Positions 42,582-43,100 of a DNA stretch of 43,100 nt are shown here, piece after piece. Position numbers and translations under genes: made by a program. This stretch comes from Gemmatimonadaceae bacterium (GTDB lineage Bacteria; Gemmatimonadota; Gemmatimonadetes; Gemmatimonadales; Gemmatimonadaceae). The notes beneath the pieces were generated by a model that had not been told where the DNA came from, ran no database searches, and saw only the letters and a list, made by a program, of their open reading frames with translations. The stretch is from NCBI GenBank assembly GCA_025450035.1, contig JANWIF010000018.1:1-43100 (forward strand), given 5' to 3'. Positions within the stretch are counted from its first letter, which is position 1, and each line of letters begins with the position of its first letter.

Positions 42582-43100
42582 CTATTTAGTTCGAATCAAG
42601 GTGGCGATCGAGACCGCCGTTCCGGTGAGCGAGATCAATGGGAGGAAGACATTTCGAAAGAACGACGATTTGCGGCTCACGATGATCTGATCGCCGGACT
42701 GGATCGGTTGCGTCGCCCACGGGTTCAGCGGATTCCGCAGGTCGATTTTGTATTCACGATTCGAACGAAACAGCAGGATCTTCCCAATGTTCCCGTCCTG
42801 AGTCGGGCCGCCCGCCAGGGCAAGTGCCTCGCCGATGCTGGTCTCGCGCGGCAGGTTATACAGGCTCGGCTTGGAGACCTCGCCGGCAACGGTGATGTGG
42901 AGCAGCGGAATGACCACGATCTGCGGATCGGACTCGTACTTTTTGAGAAACGTCCGCAGCCGGTTCTCGACTTCTTGCATCGGCACGCCGCTTATGGGCA
43001 CCACTTGATACAGGGGGTGCAGCAACGCCCCGTTGATGCCGACGGCGAAATCACCACTCATCTCGGCGTTGCGCCACACGGTCACGCGAACCAGATCGCC
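42582..43100 (-). CDS. polysaccharide export protein (Wza-like), N-terminus outside window
   Basis: The frame stays open to the right edge (173 codons with the stop), reading GDLVRVTVWRNAEMSGDF at the edge; this is the start of the Poly_export domain, so the gene continues beyond the window. It has PLYQVVPISGVPMQEVENRL, then an SLBB-type repeat (ITVAGEVSKPSLYNLP, SIGEALALAGG), then a basic segment and a final hydrophobic helix, NVFLPLISLTGTAVSIATLI. Wza-like proteins form the outer-membrane and periplasmic channel for exported polysaccharide. The signal peptide must lie in the missing part. Confidence 0.88.
   Translation of the reverse strand, partial: GDLVRVTVWRNAEMSGDFAVGINGALLHPLYQVVPISGVPMQEVENRLRTFLKKYESDPQIVVIPLLHITVAGEVSKPSLYNLPRETSIGEALALAGGPTQDGNIGKILLFRSNREYKIDLRNPLNPWATQPIQSGDQIIVSRKSSFFRNVFLPLISLTGTAVSIATLIRTK

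Noticed and set aside
1-43100. CRISPR array, tRNA/rRNA genes, insertion sequences or phage genes
   Set aside because: No regularly spaced long repeats, no tRNA-like cloverleaf, no transposase or integrase motifs were seen on either strand.

Overview
The window is a very dense surface-polysaccharide locus from a GC-rich bacterium. By eye the GC content is a little over 60 %. About 35 genes cover almost every base, and nearly all belong to glycan assembly. There are no tRNA, rRNA, insertion sequence or CRISPR features. The repeated octamer GCCTAACG and the gene style make me think of Gemmatimonadota, but that is a guess from memory, not something the sequence proves.

Layout. Bases 1-167 hold the 3' end of an unidentified gene, followed by a strong hairpin (193-224). 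From 422 to 6855 seven plus-strand genes run head to tail: methyltransferase, O-antigen ligase/polymerase (Wzy/WaaL type), GNAT acetyltransferase, PIG-L deacetylase, WbqC protein and two GT4 glycosyltransferases. The plus set meets the minus set tail to tail at 6845-6855, where the coding ends overlap by 11 bp. Everything from there to the right edge is on the minus strand. Read in transcription order from 43100 down, it starts with a Wza-like export protein (cut by the window edge) and an NTP_transf_5 protein. A 376-base gap follows with a perfect palindrome. Then comes a run of about 26 genes, many joined by 4-base NTGA start/stop overlaps.

The long minus run falls into modules. (a) 28740-41027 is nonulosonic-acid and amino-sugar supply: two NeuB-type synthases, one NeuC/LegG-type 2-epimerase, two CMP-sugar synthetases, a PtmE-like CBS-nucleotidyltransferase and an SDR. 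A sugar formyltransferase, an ABC flippase-like transporter, a GT-A glycosyltransferase and an AsnB-type amidotransferase also lie here. The aminotransferase at 27544-28743 completes the set. (b) 24003-27539 has an AAC(3)/DUF4910 fusion and a pyruvyltransferase-family protein. (c) 18857-23978 looks like a private acyl-carrier module: Sfp-type phosphopantetheinyl transferase, ACP, FkbH, GNAT and a double-hotdog MaoC/SDR fusion. (d) 6845-18857 holds two polysaccharide deacetylases, two GT-B-type proteins, an alpha-toroid protein, a second AsnB, GT4 and GT2 glycosyltransferases and a CelD-like acyltransferase. A decayed second copy of the formyltransferase C-terminus lies between 17496 and 17879.

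Taken together, the locus probably makes a lipid-linked repeat unit containing one or two nonulosonic acids. It would carry formyl, acyl (possibly glyceryl), pyruvyl and amide decorations. An ABC transporter rather than a Wzx would flip it, and a Wzy/WaaL-like protein with a Wza-like protein would polymerise or ligate and export it. The ACP-FkbH-PPTase-MaoC/SDR module and the AAC(3)-DUF4910 fusion are the parts I would look at first for undescribed chemistry.
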